Positions 8,249 through 17,624 of a stretch of DNA of 64,000 nt are shown one piece after another (the stretch's first letter is position 1; each line of letters starts with the position of its first letter). The translations under genes were made by a program, and so were the position numbers. The notes below the pieces were generated by a model. It had not been told where the DNA came from. It saw only the letters and a list, made by a program, of their open reading frames with translations, and did no database searches. Origin of the DNA: Qipengyuania sp. S6317L1 (GTDB taxonomy: Bacteria > Pseudomonadota > Alphaproteobacteria > Sphingomonadales > Sphingomonadaceae); NCBI RefSeq assembly GCF_023015615.1, contig NZ_JALKAJ010000004.1, positions 62,001 to 126,000 of the forward strand, in the 5' to 3' direction.

Positions 8249-8722
8249 TTAGGCATCGCCCAAATTGCGCTGCATTGCGGCCAAAGTAGACTTGAATGCC
8301 TCCAAGTCCTCGTCCTTTATTCCTGTGAGCAGGCGCGCATAGACCTGATCCGCTTCGACTCGCATTTTCGGAAGCAAGTCGATTGCAGCGGATCGCAGGT
8401 GCACCTGCCACACACGGCGGTCGTTTTTGGCGCTGCGCCGTTCGACCAAGCCCAACTCTTCTAGCCGGTCGATCGCTTGCCCGATGCTTGCCCGCTCCAG
8501 CTCCAATTGACCGGCCAATTCGGTCTGGGTCATGCCGGGTGTCCGGTAGAGATAGGCTAACGCACGCCACTGGGTGCGGGTGAGTCCAAACTGCTCGAGT
8601 GAGGAATCGAAGGAACGGCGCAATCGTCGCGTGAGCTCTTCCAACAGAAAAACCAACCGGTCTTGATCGGTCAGGAATGGTGCCGCTTTTTCATCGGGAT
8701 CGTGGTCGAGCTTTGTTGCCAT
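8249..8722 (-). CDS. MarR-family transcriptional regulator
   Basis: Winged-helix regulator of the MarR family, a dimer that normally represses its own region and is released by small aromatic or lipophilic ligands. The DNA-binding part is visible in MTQTELAGQLELERASIGQAIDRLEELGLVERR followed by the wing residues NDRRVWQVHL, within a 157-residue chain of usual length. I start at the ATG at 8722; an ATG nine bases further upstream is possible. It is divergent from the hydrolase-thioesterase-RND operon, and the intergenic space has a palindrome suited to a MarR dimer (8761-8773), so it most likely controls that operon. Confidence 0.9.
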   Translation of the reverse strand: MATKLDHDPDEKAAPFLTDQDRLVFLLEELTRRLRRSFDSSLEQFGLTRTQWRALAYLYRTPGMTQTELAGQLELERASIGQAIDRLEELGLVERRSAKNDRRVWQVHLRSAAIDLLPKMRVEADQVYARLLTGIKDEDLEAFKSTLAAMQRNLGDA

Positions 8723-8760
8723 GCAAGGCACCTTAACACAGCATCGACTTAGATAAAGTC

Positions 8761-8781
8761 ATTTACTGTAAATCAATTTAC
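8761..8781. promoter_or_regulatory. Candidate MarR operator
   Basis: The perfect palindrome ATTTACTGTAAAT (8761-8773) is followed at 8777 by another TTTAC half-site. It lies between the divergent marR-like gene and the hydrolase operon and overlaps the region where the operon's promoter and start must be. Spacing and symmetry suit a MarR dimer. This is a prediction from sequence only. Confidence 0.6.
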
Positions 8782-8799
8782 AATATAGTGGCTTGCGAT

Positions 8800-9687
8800 A
8801 TGGAGATTTTGACCACCAAAATTCATGGAGCGGGAGGACTCTCCCTTGCCGCAGAAGTGATTGGTGGCGACAACGCCATGCCCGTCCTGCTCGCACATGG
8901 CGGCGGGCAGACGCGCCGTGCGTGGAAGCGCGTAACAGGTGATTTGGCCGAAGCTGGCTACCGCACAATTGCGATTGATATGCGCGGTCATGGCGAGAGC
9001 GATTGGGCTGCGAGCGGAGCATACGATATTCGCGACTTCGCTTCCGATCTTGTAGCGATTGCATCAGGCATGGAATGCAAACCAGCACTCGTTGGTGCTT
9101 CGCTGGGGGGACTGGCCGGGATCATCGCCGAGGGTTATCTCGCGCCAGACACTTTCGCTTCCCTGACCCTTGTAGACATTGCCCCGCGCATGGAGCCGGG
9201 CGGCGTGATGCGTGTGGTCGGTTTCATGGAACAGCATGTCGATACCGGCTTTTCTTCACCTGAAGAAGCGGCGGGAATCATCGCGAGGTACATGCCGCAT
9301 CGCCGCAAGCGCGGGGCTGGAGAGGGACTGCGGCGCTACCTGCGCAAAAAGGATGATGGCCGCTACTACTGGCACTGGGACCCGGCCTTTATCCGTAACA
9401 TCATGACCACGAAGCGAAGCGATCCGGCTCATCAGGATCGGCAATTCGATGCGCTGAGCGATGCGGCCAGTCGGCTTTCGTTACCAGTGCATCTCATTCG
9501 CGGCGGATCGAGCGATCTGGTTTCCGAAGAGGCGGTGGCGCATTTGCGCGACCTGGTCCCGAACACCGAATATTCCGACATCGCAGATGCCACGCATATG
9601 GTGGTGGGAGACGCCAACGACGCCTTTTCGGAAGCGATCCTCGATTTTCTGACCCGCCATCACTCTCCCCAAGGAACTACAGCATGA
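8800..9687 (+). CDS. Alpha/beta hydrolase
   Basis: Serine hydrolase of the alpha/beta fold, likely an esterase or related enzyme for small substrates. The oxyanion region LLAHGGGQTRRAW, the segment DMRGHGESDW, the nucleophile elbow VGASLGG and the late histidine in DATHMVVGD are all present; the chain of about 295 residues is of usual length. A GTG at 8788 could also start it; neither start has a clear ribosome binding site. It is first in an operon with a thioesterase and an RND pump, overlapping the thioesterase by four bases. Catalysis by the triad is well supported. The substrate is unknown, but a xenobiotic ester that the pump also handles is a fair guess. Confidence 0.88.
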   Translation: MEILTTKIHGAGGLSLAAEVIGGDNAMPVLLAHGGGQTRRAWKRVTGDLAEAGYRTIAIDMRGHGESDWAASGAYDIRDFASDLVAIASGMECKPALVGASLGGLAGIIAEGYLAPDTFASLTLVDIAPRMEPGGVMRVVGFMEQHVDTGFSSPEEAAGIIARYMPHRRKRGAGEGLRRYLRKKDDGRYYWHWDPAFIRNIMTTKRSDPAHQDRQFDALSDAASRLSLPVHLIRGGSSDLVSEEAVAHLRDLVPNTEYSDIADATHMVVGDANDAFSEAILDFLTRHHSPQGTTA

Positions 9688-10097
9688 GCAAGGAGCACGG
9701 TCCAATCGATTGCGAACGTCTTGATGAGCTGTTGCGGATTGCTCCGTTTCATCAATGGCTCGGTCTGACGGTAAAATCGTATTCTAGCGAGCAGATTGAG
9801 CTCGAAATGCCGTGGCGCGAAGAGATTATCTCGAACCCGATGATCGGTTCAGCTCATGGCGGCGTGCTGGCATCGCTGATTGACCTCACAGGGCTCTACA
9901 CATTGCTGTCGCAAGGTGTGACAGCGAAGGTGACAGCCGACCTGCGCGTTGATTATCATCGCCCGGCGACTTCTGGGCCCCTCATTGTGACGGGTCAGGT
10001 GGTCAAGGTCGGAAGGCAAATCTCGGTTGCCGAAAGCCGGATAGTTGGACCGGACGGCAAACTGATCGCCAGCGGCAGGGGCGCCTACATATGTTAG
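9684..10097 (+). CDS. PaaI-type hotdog thioesterase
   Basis: Acyl-CoA thioesterase-like protein of the PaaI group, 137 residues, cytoplasmic. The hallmark helix segment NPMIGSAHGGVLASLIDLTG and the strand VTADLRVDYHRPA are clear. It overlaps the hydrolase by four bases and the adaptor gene by seven, so all are translated as one unit. In degradative operons such proteins remove CoA from dead-end aromatic or acyl intermediates; its substrate here is unknown. Confidence 0.87.
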   Translation: MSKEHGPIDCERLDELLRIAPFHQWLGLTVKSYSSEQIELEMPWREEIISNPMIGSAHGGVLASLIDLTGLYTLLSQGVTAKVTADLRVDYHRPATSGPLIVTGQVVKVGRQISVAESRIVGPDGKLIASGRGAYIC

Positions 10098-11194
10098 CGC
10101 GCGCCACCCTAACGGCTTTCTGTTTGGCTCTTGCTGCATGCTCAGGTGGCGTGGACGGAAGCGAGGCGGGGCAAGACGCGCAGTCAGGTCCGCGCAAAGT
10201 TCAGACAATGGTCGTCGAACCCGAATTGCTCGCAGAACCAGTAAAAGCATTCGGCACCATTGCAGCCAAGCAAAGCAGTTCGATCGGAGCGCTCGCAGAG
10301 GGGCCGGTTGAGCGCATTTTCGTAAAGGTCGGCGACAGGGTATCGCGGGGCCAACCACTCTTTCGTATCCGTCAGGCTGATTACCAGCGGCGCGTCGCCG
10401 AAGCGCAGGCCGCCGTCGATCTAGCTAGCGCCCGAGCGATCGAGGCAGAACGGCGCTACGAGCGCGTTATTGCGCTTGCACCTAAGGGTTTTGTATCAAA
10501 CGCGCAGGTCGATGCGGTCGAAACGGAACTTGCCGTTGCACGAGCGCAAAAAACGCAGGCTCAGGCAGTGTTCGGCACCGCGCAGCAAGCGTTATCTGAT
10601 ACCATCACGCGAGCGCCTTACGATGGCGTTGTTACCGCTCGGTTGGTCGATGAAGGGGTCTACCTCAACAACCGCTTTTCGATGGGCGGTCAATCAGCAG
10701 CGCTCCAATTGCAGGAGCTCGGAACGGTCGCCGCCATCGTGAACGCGCCACAGGAATATGTTGACGCCTTTCGGCGAAATATGCCCGCTCGCGTCTACAT
10801 CGAAGGGTTCGACGAGCCGATTGATAGCATAGTCTATATTATCAACGACCGGGTCGACCCTGAGAGCCGGATGGTCGAATTGCGGCTGCCGATTGCCAAT
10901 CCAAATTATCGCATCAGCTCAGGTTTGGGGGCTCGCGCTGAAATCAACGTCCCACCCGTTTCGGCGATAATCCTCCCTCGAACCGCAATCCGTGGCGATA
11001 GTGCTGCCGCGCACGTTTTCATTGTTGAAAACGGGAAGGCACATGGGCGCGAAGTTACTTTCGAGAGCATCGATCTTGATCGGGTGCGCATTCTTTCAGG
11101 CTTGGCCGCAGGGGATGAATTGGTCCTCGATCCGCCTTCGACTTTGCGTGACGGTGAAACAGTAGAGTCCCGCCAAATGAGCGATGCAGACTGA
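10091..11194 (+). CDS. RND efflux periplasmic adaptor lipoprotein
   Basis: Membrane fusion protein of a tripartite RND pump, bridging the inner-membrane pump and an outer-membrane channel. The N-terminus has a lipoprotein signal with lipobox LAAC and Cys17. The barrel-hairpin region follows (GPVERIFVKVGDRVSRGQPLFRI, then a coiled-coil hairpin rich in Ala and Glu at about residues 95-165). The second lipoyl half (TITRAPYDGVV) and a beta-barrel end the chain; 367 residues is usual. It overlaps the pump gene. No outer-membrane channel gene is in this operon, so the pump would borrow a TolC-like partner from elsewhere, perhaps the protein at 24151-25524. Confidence 0.92.
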   Translation: MLARATLTAFCLALAACSGGVDGSEAGQDAQSGPRKVQTMVVEPELLAEPVKAFGTIAAKQSSSIGALAEGPVERIFVKVGDRVSRGQPLFRIRQADYQRRVAEAQAAVDLASARAIEAERRYERVIALAPKGFVSNAQVDAVETELAVARAQKTQAQAVFGTAQQALSDTITRAPYDGVVTARLVDEGVYLNNRFSMGGQSAALQLQELGTVAAIVNAPQEYVDAFRRNMPARVYIEGFDEPIDSIVYIINDRVDPESRMVELRLPIANPNYRISSGLGARAEINVPPVSAIILPRTAIRGDSAAAHVFIVENGKAHGREVTFESIDLDRVRILSGLAAGDELVLDPPSTLRDGETVESRQMSDAD

Positions 11195-14100
11195 TATGTG
11201 GCTCGCTGACGTATCGATCCGGCGCCCCGTCTTCGCTACGATGCTGATCGCCTCGCTCGTGGTGCTGGGACTTGTTTCGTTCAATCGGCTCGGCGTCGAC
11301 CTTTTCCCAAAGGTGGAGTTTCCATACGTTTCAGTAACGACGGCGCTTCCTGGCGCCTCGCCCGCATCCGTGGAGACCGAAGTTACCGACATTGTCGAGG
11401 AACAGCTCAATACCATTGCGGGATTGCGTCAGATGCGGTCGACCAGTGCGGAGGGTGTGAGCATCGTCAATCTCGAATTCGAACTCGAGGAAGATGCCGA
11501 TGTGAAAGCGCAGGAGGTGCGCGACAAAATGTCGCGGCTTGGAGCCGATCTGCCTGCCGATTCCGAATCACCGGTCATCGAAAAGGTCGATCCCGATGCC
11601 GCGCCTATTCTCTCGGTTCTCATGTCGGGGGACATGCCCGCTCGTGACTTGACCGCTTTCGCAGACGAGGAGGTCAAGGAGCGTTTACAGCGCGTCCCCG
11701 GCGTCGGTTCAGTCGAGCTGGTCGGCGGACGCAAGCGGGAAATGCGTATCTGGCTCGATGCAGCCGCGATGCGCGCTCGCGGAGTGACTGCGGACGACGT
11801 ACTCGGCGCAATTCAGCGCGAGAACTCCGAACTGCCGGGTGGTCGGTTGGTCACCGAGGGGCGCGCGCGCCAATTCGGTGTCCGCATACTCGCCGAAGCG
11901 GAGAGCGCGGCAGAATTCGCGGCCATACCCATCGCCTATCGACCCAATGGCCAAACCGTTCGGATCGGCGACGTCGGGCGGGTAGAAGACTCGATTGAAG
12001 ACGAGGCCAGTTATGCTCAGCTCGACGGTGAACCAGGCGTTGTTCTTGAAGTCCGCAAGCAAAGCGGTGAGAACACAGTCGCCGTCGCCGAACACATCCG
12101 CGCCGACATTGAGGAGCTGCGAGCTTCGGCACCAGAAGGCGTCACCTTCGTCATCGCGCGCGACACTTCTCGCTTCATCGAACAGGCCATCGGAGACGTG
12201 CTGTTCGACCTGTTAATTGCCGTGGTTCTGGTGGTCGCGGTGACATTCCTTTTCCTTCTCAGTTGGCGCGCTACGATCATAGTATTGCTGGCGATCCCCA
12301 CTTCGATAGTCGCAAGCTTCATTGCCTTTGCGGCGTTCGATTTCACGATCAACATGGTCACTTTGTTAGCGCTGACGGTCGCTATCGGCCTGCTGGTCGA
12401 TGACGCGATCGTCGTCGTCGAAGCAGTTCAAAATGATGTCGATGAAGGTGCTGACGCAACTGGAGCGGCTCACGCAGCCACTAAGCGGGTTGCGTTGGCT
12501 GTTCTGGCTGGAACTTTTGCGACTTTGGCAGTGTTCGTGCCAATCGCGTTTATGGAAGGAATAGTTGGCCGCTTTTTCTTTCAATACGGTCTTGCAATCG
12601 TCTTCTCCGTCAGCGTCTCGATGCTGGTTGCCTTCACGCTCACACCCGCGCTTTCGGCCCGGTTGCTGCGTCCCGAAGGAAAGGAGAGCGGCTGGTTCGC
12701 ACGCATAGAGCGATTCCATGTCGGGATGCGACAACGCTACGAAAGGCTCGTATCTTGGGCGATCCGCCGCCGCTACGTCGTACTAGGCGGCGCCCTTGCC
12801 AGCGTATTCGTGGGGGGGGTTTTTGCGGCGCTCGTGCCCAGCACATTCATGTCCACTACGGACCGCTCGGAATTTCTCGTCACGATCAAGCTACCGCTCG
12901 GCACAGGGATAGCCGGGGCAAAGGATGCAGCGCAGCAGGTGGATGCCGCTCTGCGCGAAAATCCCGAAGTCGAACTCGTTTTTGTCAGTGCGGGCAGCGG
13001 GACCAATCCAAAGATCAACGAGCTCGATATCTATGTCGGCCTTTCGCACAAACGGTCACGCGACGTGACGCAAGACGATATAATGACCTTCGCACGCCAG
13101 GCAGCACTCGACGGAGTCCCGAAGGCACGCCAAGTCACGGTGGAGGAAGTCCCGTGGGTTTCCGGTGCCGGGGTCGGACAGACCGCGATAGAGCTGATCA
13201 TCACAGGGCCGGATACCGCCACAATCAATCGCTACGCGCAATGGCTCGAAAGCGAGCTGTCCGCGCGATCTGATTTCGTAGACGTGCGCTCCACATACGA
13301 GGGTGGCAGACCTGAGTTGCAGATCGCGCTCGACCGTGATCGGGCGGCGGATCTCGGTATTTCTGCGCGCGACCTTGCGGCAGCTTCGCGGACACTCGTA
13401 GGCGGGAGCGATGCCGGGACGTTCGAGACGGGTGGACGCCGCTACGACGTTCGGGTCCGGTTGGAGGAAAGCGAGCGACAGCGATTGAGCGACATAGAGG
13501 CGCTGCCCCTCAGGACAGCGCAGGGCAGTCTGGTCGATTTGGCAGCAATTGCCGACATTGATGTCACGCTGAACGCCGCAGAAATCGAACGCATTGATCG
13601 ATCGCGCCAGATTTCGGTGCTCGCCAATACCGCGCCGGGTGTTCCGTTGAGCGTGGCCGTCTCGGATTTAGAGGGCTTGCTTGCCGCCAACCCGCCGCCA
13701 GCTGGACTGTCTACCCAAATGGAAGGCACAGCGCGCCGCCTCGCTGAAACGAGCGAGGCCATTATCTTTGCCTTCATCTTAGCGATTGTCGCACTCTACA
13801 TTGTCCTCGCAAGCCAGTTTAACAGCTTCGGGCAACCGATCATCATCATGCTCACCGCGCCGCTGTCCTTCTCGGGCGCGTATTTTCTCATGTGGGCAGC
13901 AGGTCAGGAAATGAGCTTGTTTGCGCAAATCGGCATGATTGCGCTTATGGGTATCGTGATGAAAAACGGCATCCTGCTTGTCGATCGCGCCAACCAGTTC
14001 CGCGATGCTGGCAAAGATGCTGCTGCGGCCATGCGCGATGCCGCGCCGGAACGGCTGCGACCAGTCCTCATGACCGCGCTGGCTGCCGTTTTCGGAATGA

Positions 14101-14288
14101 TGCCCGTCGCATTGGCACAGTCAGACGCTGCGGAATGGAGAAACCCCATGGGATTCATCATTATCGGCGGTCTCACGACATCTACCTTCCTGACATTGTT
14201 GGTGATACCCGCAGCTTATGCGGCAGCCTCGGATTTGCGGAAGCTCGTGAGCAACTTTCGATCCTCGCTCTTGCATGGACCGTCCTAG
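11184..14288 (+). CDS. RND efflux pump, inner-membrane permease (AcrB/MexB superfamily)
   Basis: Proton-driven trimeric exporter of 1034 residues with the two-fold repeated layout of 12 membrane helices and two large periplasmic loops. The N-terminus ADVSIRRPVFATML is typical. The proton relay is intact: LLVDDAIVVVEAV carries the two aspartates of helix 4, and MKNGILLVDRANQF the lysine of helix 10. A start 12 bases later (11196) is also possible. It ends the marR-linked operon. The substrate is not readable; the neighbouring hydrolase and thioesterase hint at hydrophobic or aromatic compounds. Confidence 0.93.
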   Translation: MQTDMWLADVSIRRPVFATMLIASLVVLGLVSFNRLGVDLFPKVEFPYVSVTTALPGASPASVETEVTDIVEEQLNTIAGLRQMRSTSAEGVSIVNLEFELEEDADVKAQEVRDKMSRLGADLPADSESPVIEKVDPDAAPILSVLMSGDMPARDLTAFADEEVKERLQRVPGVGSVELVGGRKREMRIWLDAAAMRARGVTADDVLGAIQRENSELPGGRLVTEGRARQFGVRILAEAESAAEFAAIPIAYRPNGQTVRIGDVGRVEDSIEDEASYAQLDGEPGVVLEVRKQSGENTVAVAEHIRADIEELRASAPEGVTFVIARDTSRFIEQAIGDVLFDLLIAVVLVVAVTFLFLLSWRATIIVLLAIPTSIVASFIAFAAFDFTINMVTLLALTVAIGLLVDDAIVVVEAVQNDVDEGADATGAAHAATKRVALAVLAGTFATLAVFVPIAFMEGIVGRFFFQYGLAIVFSVSVSMLVAFTLTPALSARLLRPEGKESGWFARIERFHVGMRQRYERLVSWAIRRRYVVLGGALASVFVGGVFAALVPSTFMSTTDRSEFLVTIKLPLGTGIAGAKDAAQQVDAALRENPEVELVFVSAGSGTNPKINELDIYVGLSHKRSRDVTQDDIMTFARQAALDGVPKARQVTVEEVPWVSGAGVGQTAIELIITGPDTATINRYAQWLESELSARSDFVDVRSTYEGGRPELQIALDRDRAADLGISARDLAAASRTLVGGSDAGTFETGGRRYDVRVRLEESERQRLSDIEALPLRTAQGSLVDLAAIADIDVTLNAAEIERIDRSRQISVLANTAPGVPLSVAVSDLEGLLAANPPPAGLSTQMEGTARRLAETSEAIIFAFILAIVALYIVLASQFNSFGQPIIIMLTAPLSFSGAYFLMWAAGQEMSLFAQIGMIALMGIVMKNGILLVDRANQFRDAGKDAAAAMRDAAPERLRPVLMTALAAVFGMMPVALAQSDAAEWRNPMGFIIIGGLTTSTFLTLLVIPAAYAAASDLRKLVSNFRSSLLHGPS

Positions 14289-14407
14289 GTCGAAGCGTTG
14301 GCTCAACCGTTACCGGTTTTGTGATCGGCGCAGGGTAGAACAAGCATTGTCCGCATTCACCTCCAGAAGCGGACGCTGGGCCATTTGAGATCAACGCCCA
14401 ACTCCAG

Positions 14408-15046
14408 TCAGATCTCAGTTTTCTCAGCGAGAGTAAGAGCATCTTCAATGTCGACACCAAGATACCGCACGGTGTTCTCGATCTTGGAATGACCGAGCAG
14501 TATCTGGATTGCACGTATGTTGCCTGTGGCTTTGTAGATGATTGAAGCTTTGGTCCGGCGCAGTGAGTGGGTGCCGTATTCCTCAGGACGCAAGCCAATA
14601 GCCGTCACCCACTCATCAACAAGCCGCGCGTACTGTCGCGTGCTCAAGTGGCGTGTTTGATCAACTCTGCTCGGGAAGACGAAGTCCTCCACGTCACCAC
14701 ATCTGAGCTCGAGTCACGCAAACAGGCTTGCACGCGCATCTGATGCGATCTCAAACTGAACAGGTCGACCTGTTTTGCGCTGCGTGATTGTTGCTCGCGT
14801 CCGGATTTCCGGGCCGCTGACTAGGTCGCCGATTTTGAGCTCGACGAGATCACAGCCTCGCAGTTTGCTATCGATCGCCAAGTCAAACAGAGCGCGGTCT
14901 CTTATGCGCTCCTCGCGATCAAGAAAGAAACGGATCGCCCAAATCTGCTTTTGATTGAATGGACGCTTGGGACCGATCTTAGCACCGAAGTTCCAAGGCA
15001 CTCGGTTTTGAGAAGCAGGATCAAATTGTGAATAGGTCATTGTCAT
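14408..15046 (-). pseudogene. Tyrosine recombinase interrupted by one in-frame TGA
   Basis: A XerC-like recombinase of about 212 codons read on the minus strand. The N-terminal part (PKRPFNQKQIWAIRFFLDREERIRDRALFDLA, then KLRGCDLV with the first catalytic arginine) ends at a TGA at 14714-14716. The same frame continues directly to the C-terminal part with HSLRRTKASIIYK, LLGHSKIENTVRYLGVD (second arginine, histidines, tyrosine). A Trp codon at that place would restore the family. No base is lost or gained, so a single nonsense change is the only visible lesion. The C-terminal half could be made from an ATG at 14692 but would lack the first arginine. It follows the two larger recombinase genes on the same strand. 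Confidence 0.85.
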
Positions 15047-15144
15047 TCTCCTTGGCCGGAATGGCCGCAGAGAATGTCCGCTTTCGGGAGCTAAGATCTC
15101 GGATGGCTACGTCCGACATGAGGGCGCCTCGCAGCCATAAGACC

Positions 15145-16371
15145 CTATGGCGCGATCGAGGAAGAACAAGCCGAATCTGTCTTTCCGGACCGTTCCGACT
15201 TGCATTGCCAGCTCATTGGCAGATGACGCGAAATGCTCTCGCCGATCAAAGCTGCAGCCTCGAACAAAACGCCGTCGTCCAAGTGAGCGTACCGAGCAGT
15301 TGTTGAGACGTGTCGGTGCCCCAAGAGATTGCCGATCATCGGCAGCGTTTCGGAGGAACGCGCCGCCAGGCTGGCGTAGTTGTGCCTGAGGTCATGCAGC
15401 CTGACATCGTCAAGTCCGGCTTCGGTCCGCAATTTCCGCCAAAACCAATCCAAAGCCGATCTCGGCAGAACGTCGAATTTGAAAACGCGCTGATCCTTCT
15501 TTCCGCGCGTGAATGCGTCGAGCAATGCCCTCGCCTCCTGACCAAGCCAGACAATGCGCGGACCAGTCTTGGAATCAGTAAGTTTCAGCTTTCGGCCCTG
15601 AACCTCGCCCCAAGTGAGATTCAGGATCTCGCCTCGCCGACAGCCAGTAAGCGCGAGCAGCGAGATCACCGCGACCTCGAGAGGATTCTCGGCGCGGTGG
15701 GTAGCCAACGCGCGGCCGAGCCGGGCCATCTCGTGTCCACTCAGGAAACGCTCGATCTTGCGTCCCCTGTTGCGCTTCACACCGCGAAATGGATTTGAAT
15801 GCTCAGGCAAGTAGCCCCAGGCCTCGGCCTTGCCGAACATGGCTCTCAGGATTTCCATTGCACGATTGGCTGCACCGGGACCTGCTGAGCGTGTGAGCTC
15901 GGCATGCCACCGAACCGCATTGGCATGGCTGATTTCGTCGATGAACTTTCCCGAAAACGCATGATCGAGATGGGTCCGCCGGTAGATGTTCTGGATCTCG
16001 CGGGTGGATGGCTTCCAAGTCGGCGCGGCGACTTCCCAGTATGATTGCAGAAACGCTGCATAGGTCGGCGTCTTGCGCCCCCGCTGCTTCTTGTCGGCAG
16101 GGTTCTCACCAAGCTCGATGCGCAGGATAAGACGTCGTGCGACGTCCTTGGCAATACGCTCTGTCAGGATTGCCGCATCGCCAATAGTGATCAGACGTTG
16201 CTTGCCGCCCATGGTGCGCTGCAGCACATAGCTCTTGCGGCCCGATGGATGGATCCGCTCACCAAAGCCGGGGAGCACATAGTCAAATCTCGAGCGACGC
16301 TTGCCTGCCTCGCCAGGTATGACGCGTGCCAGTTCCTCTGCAATGATCTGCCTGAGATCGTACTGGGTCAT
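15145..16371 (-). CDS. Tyrosine recombinase/integrase, second of a tandem pair
   Basis: Site-specific recombinase of 408 residues with an N-terminal arm-binding region (YVLPGFGERIHPSGRKSYVLQ), a core-binding domain and the catalytic domain: LTGCRRGEILNL (Arg), HDLRHNYASLA (His-x-x-Arg), LLGHRHVSTTARYAHL (His, nucleophile Tyr). The start overlaps the stop of the upstream recombinase by four bases, so the two are made together. They differ enough to be distinct subfamilies and not a recent duplication. Paired recombinases often act jointly on one attachment site; the 18-bp repeat at 17625 is a candidate. Confidence 0.9.
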   Translation of the reverse strand: MTQYDLRQIIAEELARVIPGEAGKRRSRFDYVLPGFGERIHPSGRKSYVLQRTMGGKQRLITIGDAAILTERIAKDVARRLILRIELGENPADKKQRGRKTPTYAAFLQSYWEVAAPTWKPSTREIQNIYRRTHLDHAFSGKFIDEISHANAVRWHAELTRSAGPGAANRAMEILRAMFGKAEAWGYLPEHSNPFRGVKRNRGRKIERFLSGHEMARLGRALATHRAENPLEVAVISLLALTGCRRGEILNLTWGEVQGRKLKLTDSKTGPRIVWLGQEARALLDAFTRGKKDQRVFKFDVLPRSALDWFWRKLRTEAGLDDVRLHDLRHNYASLAARSSETLPMIGNLLGHRHVSTTARYAHLDDGVLFEAAALIGESISRHLPMSWQCKSERSGKTDSACSSSIAP

Positions 16372-17612
16372 GCAGCGATCCCCATTGCACTGGCGAGGTT
16401 GGAACAGATGCGATCGGCGCTTTCGGCAATCACTTCGTCCGCCAGATGAGCGTACCGCGCAGTTGTCTCAGGAAGCGCGTGGCCGAGAAGCTTGCCGATT
16501 GTTGCCAGTGGAATGTGTTGAGCGATGGCAACCGAGGCAAAGCTGTGGCGCAGATCGTGGAGCCGCACGTCGGGGAGCGCAGCCTTGCGCCTGATGCGAT
16601 CCCAGTACTGACCGAGATTGATTGGAGCCTCGCGACGCATGGTAGGAAAGACCAGCAACTCTTCGCCGCGACGTTCCAGTCCATCAAGCACAGCGATGGC
16701 CTGCGGGTTGAGATAGATCGTCTTCGGGCCGGTCTTGCTGTCTGGCAATTGCAGCCGTGGAGGCTGGACATATCGCCAGCGCAAGGTCGCGATCTCGGAT
16801 ACCCGAGCACCAGTGTAGATGAGCATGAGCAGCGCCGGAATGACAAATGGATTGACCCCATCGTGTTCGGCCAAAACGCGCCCCAGTCTGCGGTATTCAT
16901 CGGCGGAAAGGTAGCGCTCGGGAAGGTCGCGTTTGAAACGCGAGACACCGCGACACGGGTTGGTATTCTTCGCTCGGTAGCCGAGCTTTTCGGCATACTG
17001 CATCATCACCGACATGATGGGGATGGCCCGGTTGAAGGTACCTCCCCGCTCAGCCATGCTGTCTCGCCAGCGGTTGATATCTCCGCGTTCAATCATGTCG
17101 ACCGGCAGGTCACCGAACCTAGGGACGAGCAACTGATCGATGCGCGAACGCGACGATCGCTGGGTCGCTGGCTTCCAATGCGGCGAATAATCCTGCCAGA
17201 ACTCTTCGGCATAATCAGCGAACAGTGGCACTCGCCTCTTCGCGGGCGCGGTCGGAAGGTCGGCAAGCGTAGCCTTAATGAGCAAACTGCGCGCGGCAGC
17301 GCGCGCGGCGGGCGCGCTCAGCGCACCTGCCGCCACACCCGCGCATCCAAGCGTCACCATGCGCTGCACACCCCGCGGGCTATGCTTGACTATCCAAGTA
17401 AGGTGTCCCGACTTCCGTTTGCGAAGTCCGAAGCCGGGAAGTTCTGAGTCCCACGTGATACCGATGGCAAGCGACTTGCGACGAGCGATGTGGCCAGTCA
17501 GTTTCAGCCTGAAAGACGGCCTGCGAGGGGCTATGACTGAGCCTTGGTTACTAACAGACTGCTCGATTGCGGCTGAAATACAACTATTTGTTTTACCGTA
17601 CTTTTCTTCCAT
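16368..17612 (-). CDS. Tyrosine recombinase/integrase, first of a tandem pair
   Basis: Site-specific recombinase of 414 residues. An arm-binding segment (GITWDSELPGFGLRKRKSGHLTWIVKH) precedes an alanine-rich linker, a core-binding domain, and the catalytic motifs IYTGARVSEIATLRW, HDLRHSFASVA and LLGHALPETTARYAHL. The ATG at 17612 is used, though a later start is possible because the first 30 residues are poorly typical. Its start lies 13 bases from the att-like repeat, a common position of an integrase beside its own site. With the gene at 15145-16371 it forms an operon. The gene at 14408-15046, a third recombinase, lies 100 bases beyond. Confidence 0.9.
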   Translation of the reverse strand: MEEKYGKTNSCISAAIEQSVSNQGSVIAPRRPSFRLKLTGHIARRKSLAIGITWDSELPGFGLRKRKSGHLTWIVKHSPRGVQRMVTLGCAGVAAGALSAPAARAAARSLLIKATLADLPTAPAKRRVPLFADYAEEFWQDYSPHWKPATQRSSRSRIDQLLVPRFGDLPVDMIERGDINRWRDSMAERGGTFNRAIPIMSVMMQYAEKLGYRAKNTNPCRGVSRFKRDLPERYLSADEYRRLGRVLAEHDGVNPFVIPALLMLIYTGARVSEIATLRWRYVQPPRLQLPDSKTGPKTIYLNPQAIAVLDGLERRGEELLVFPTMRREAPINLGQYWDRIRRKAALPDVRLHDLRHSFASVAIAQHIPLATIGKLLGHALPETTARYAHLADEVIAESADRICSNLASAMGIAA

Positions 17613-17624
17613 TCATGCAGCATA

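Noticed and set aside
14714..14716. TGA as a recoded codon (selenocysteine or readthrough)
   Set aside because: The position corresponds to Trp in relatives and no recoding signal is seen; a nonsense mutation is simpler.
14408..17612. Recombinase-trio (RIT) element
   Set aside because: Only two genes overlap, the third is of another family and 100 bases away, and no terminal inverted repeats were found around the set.
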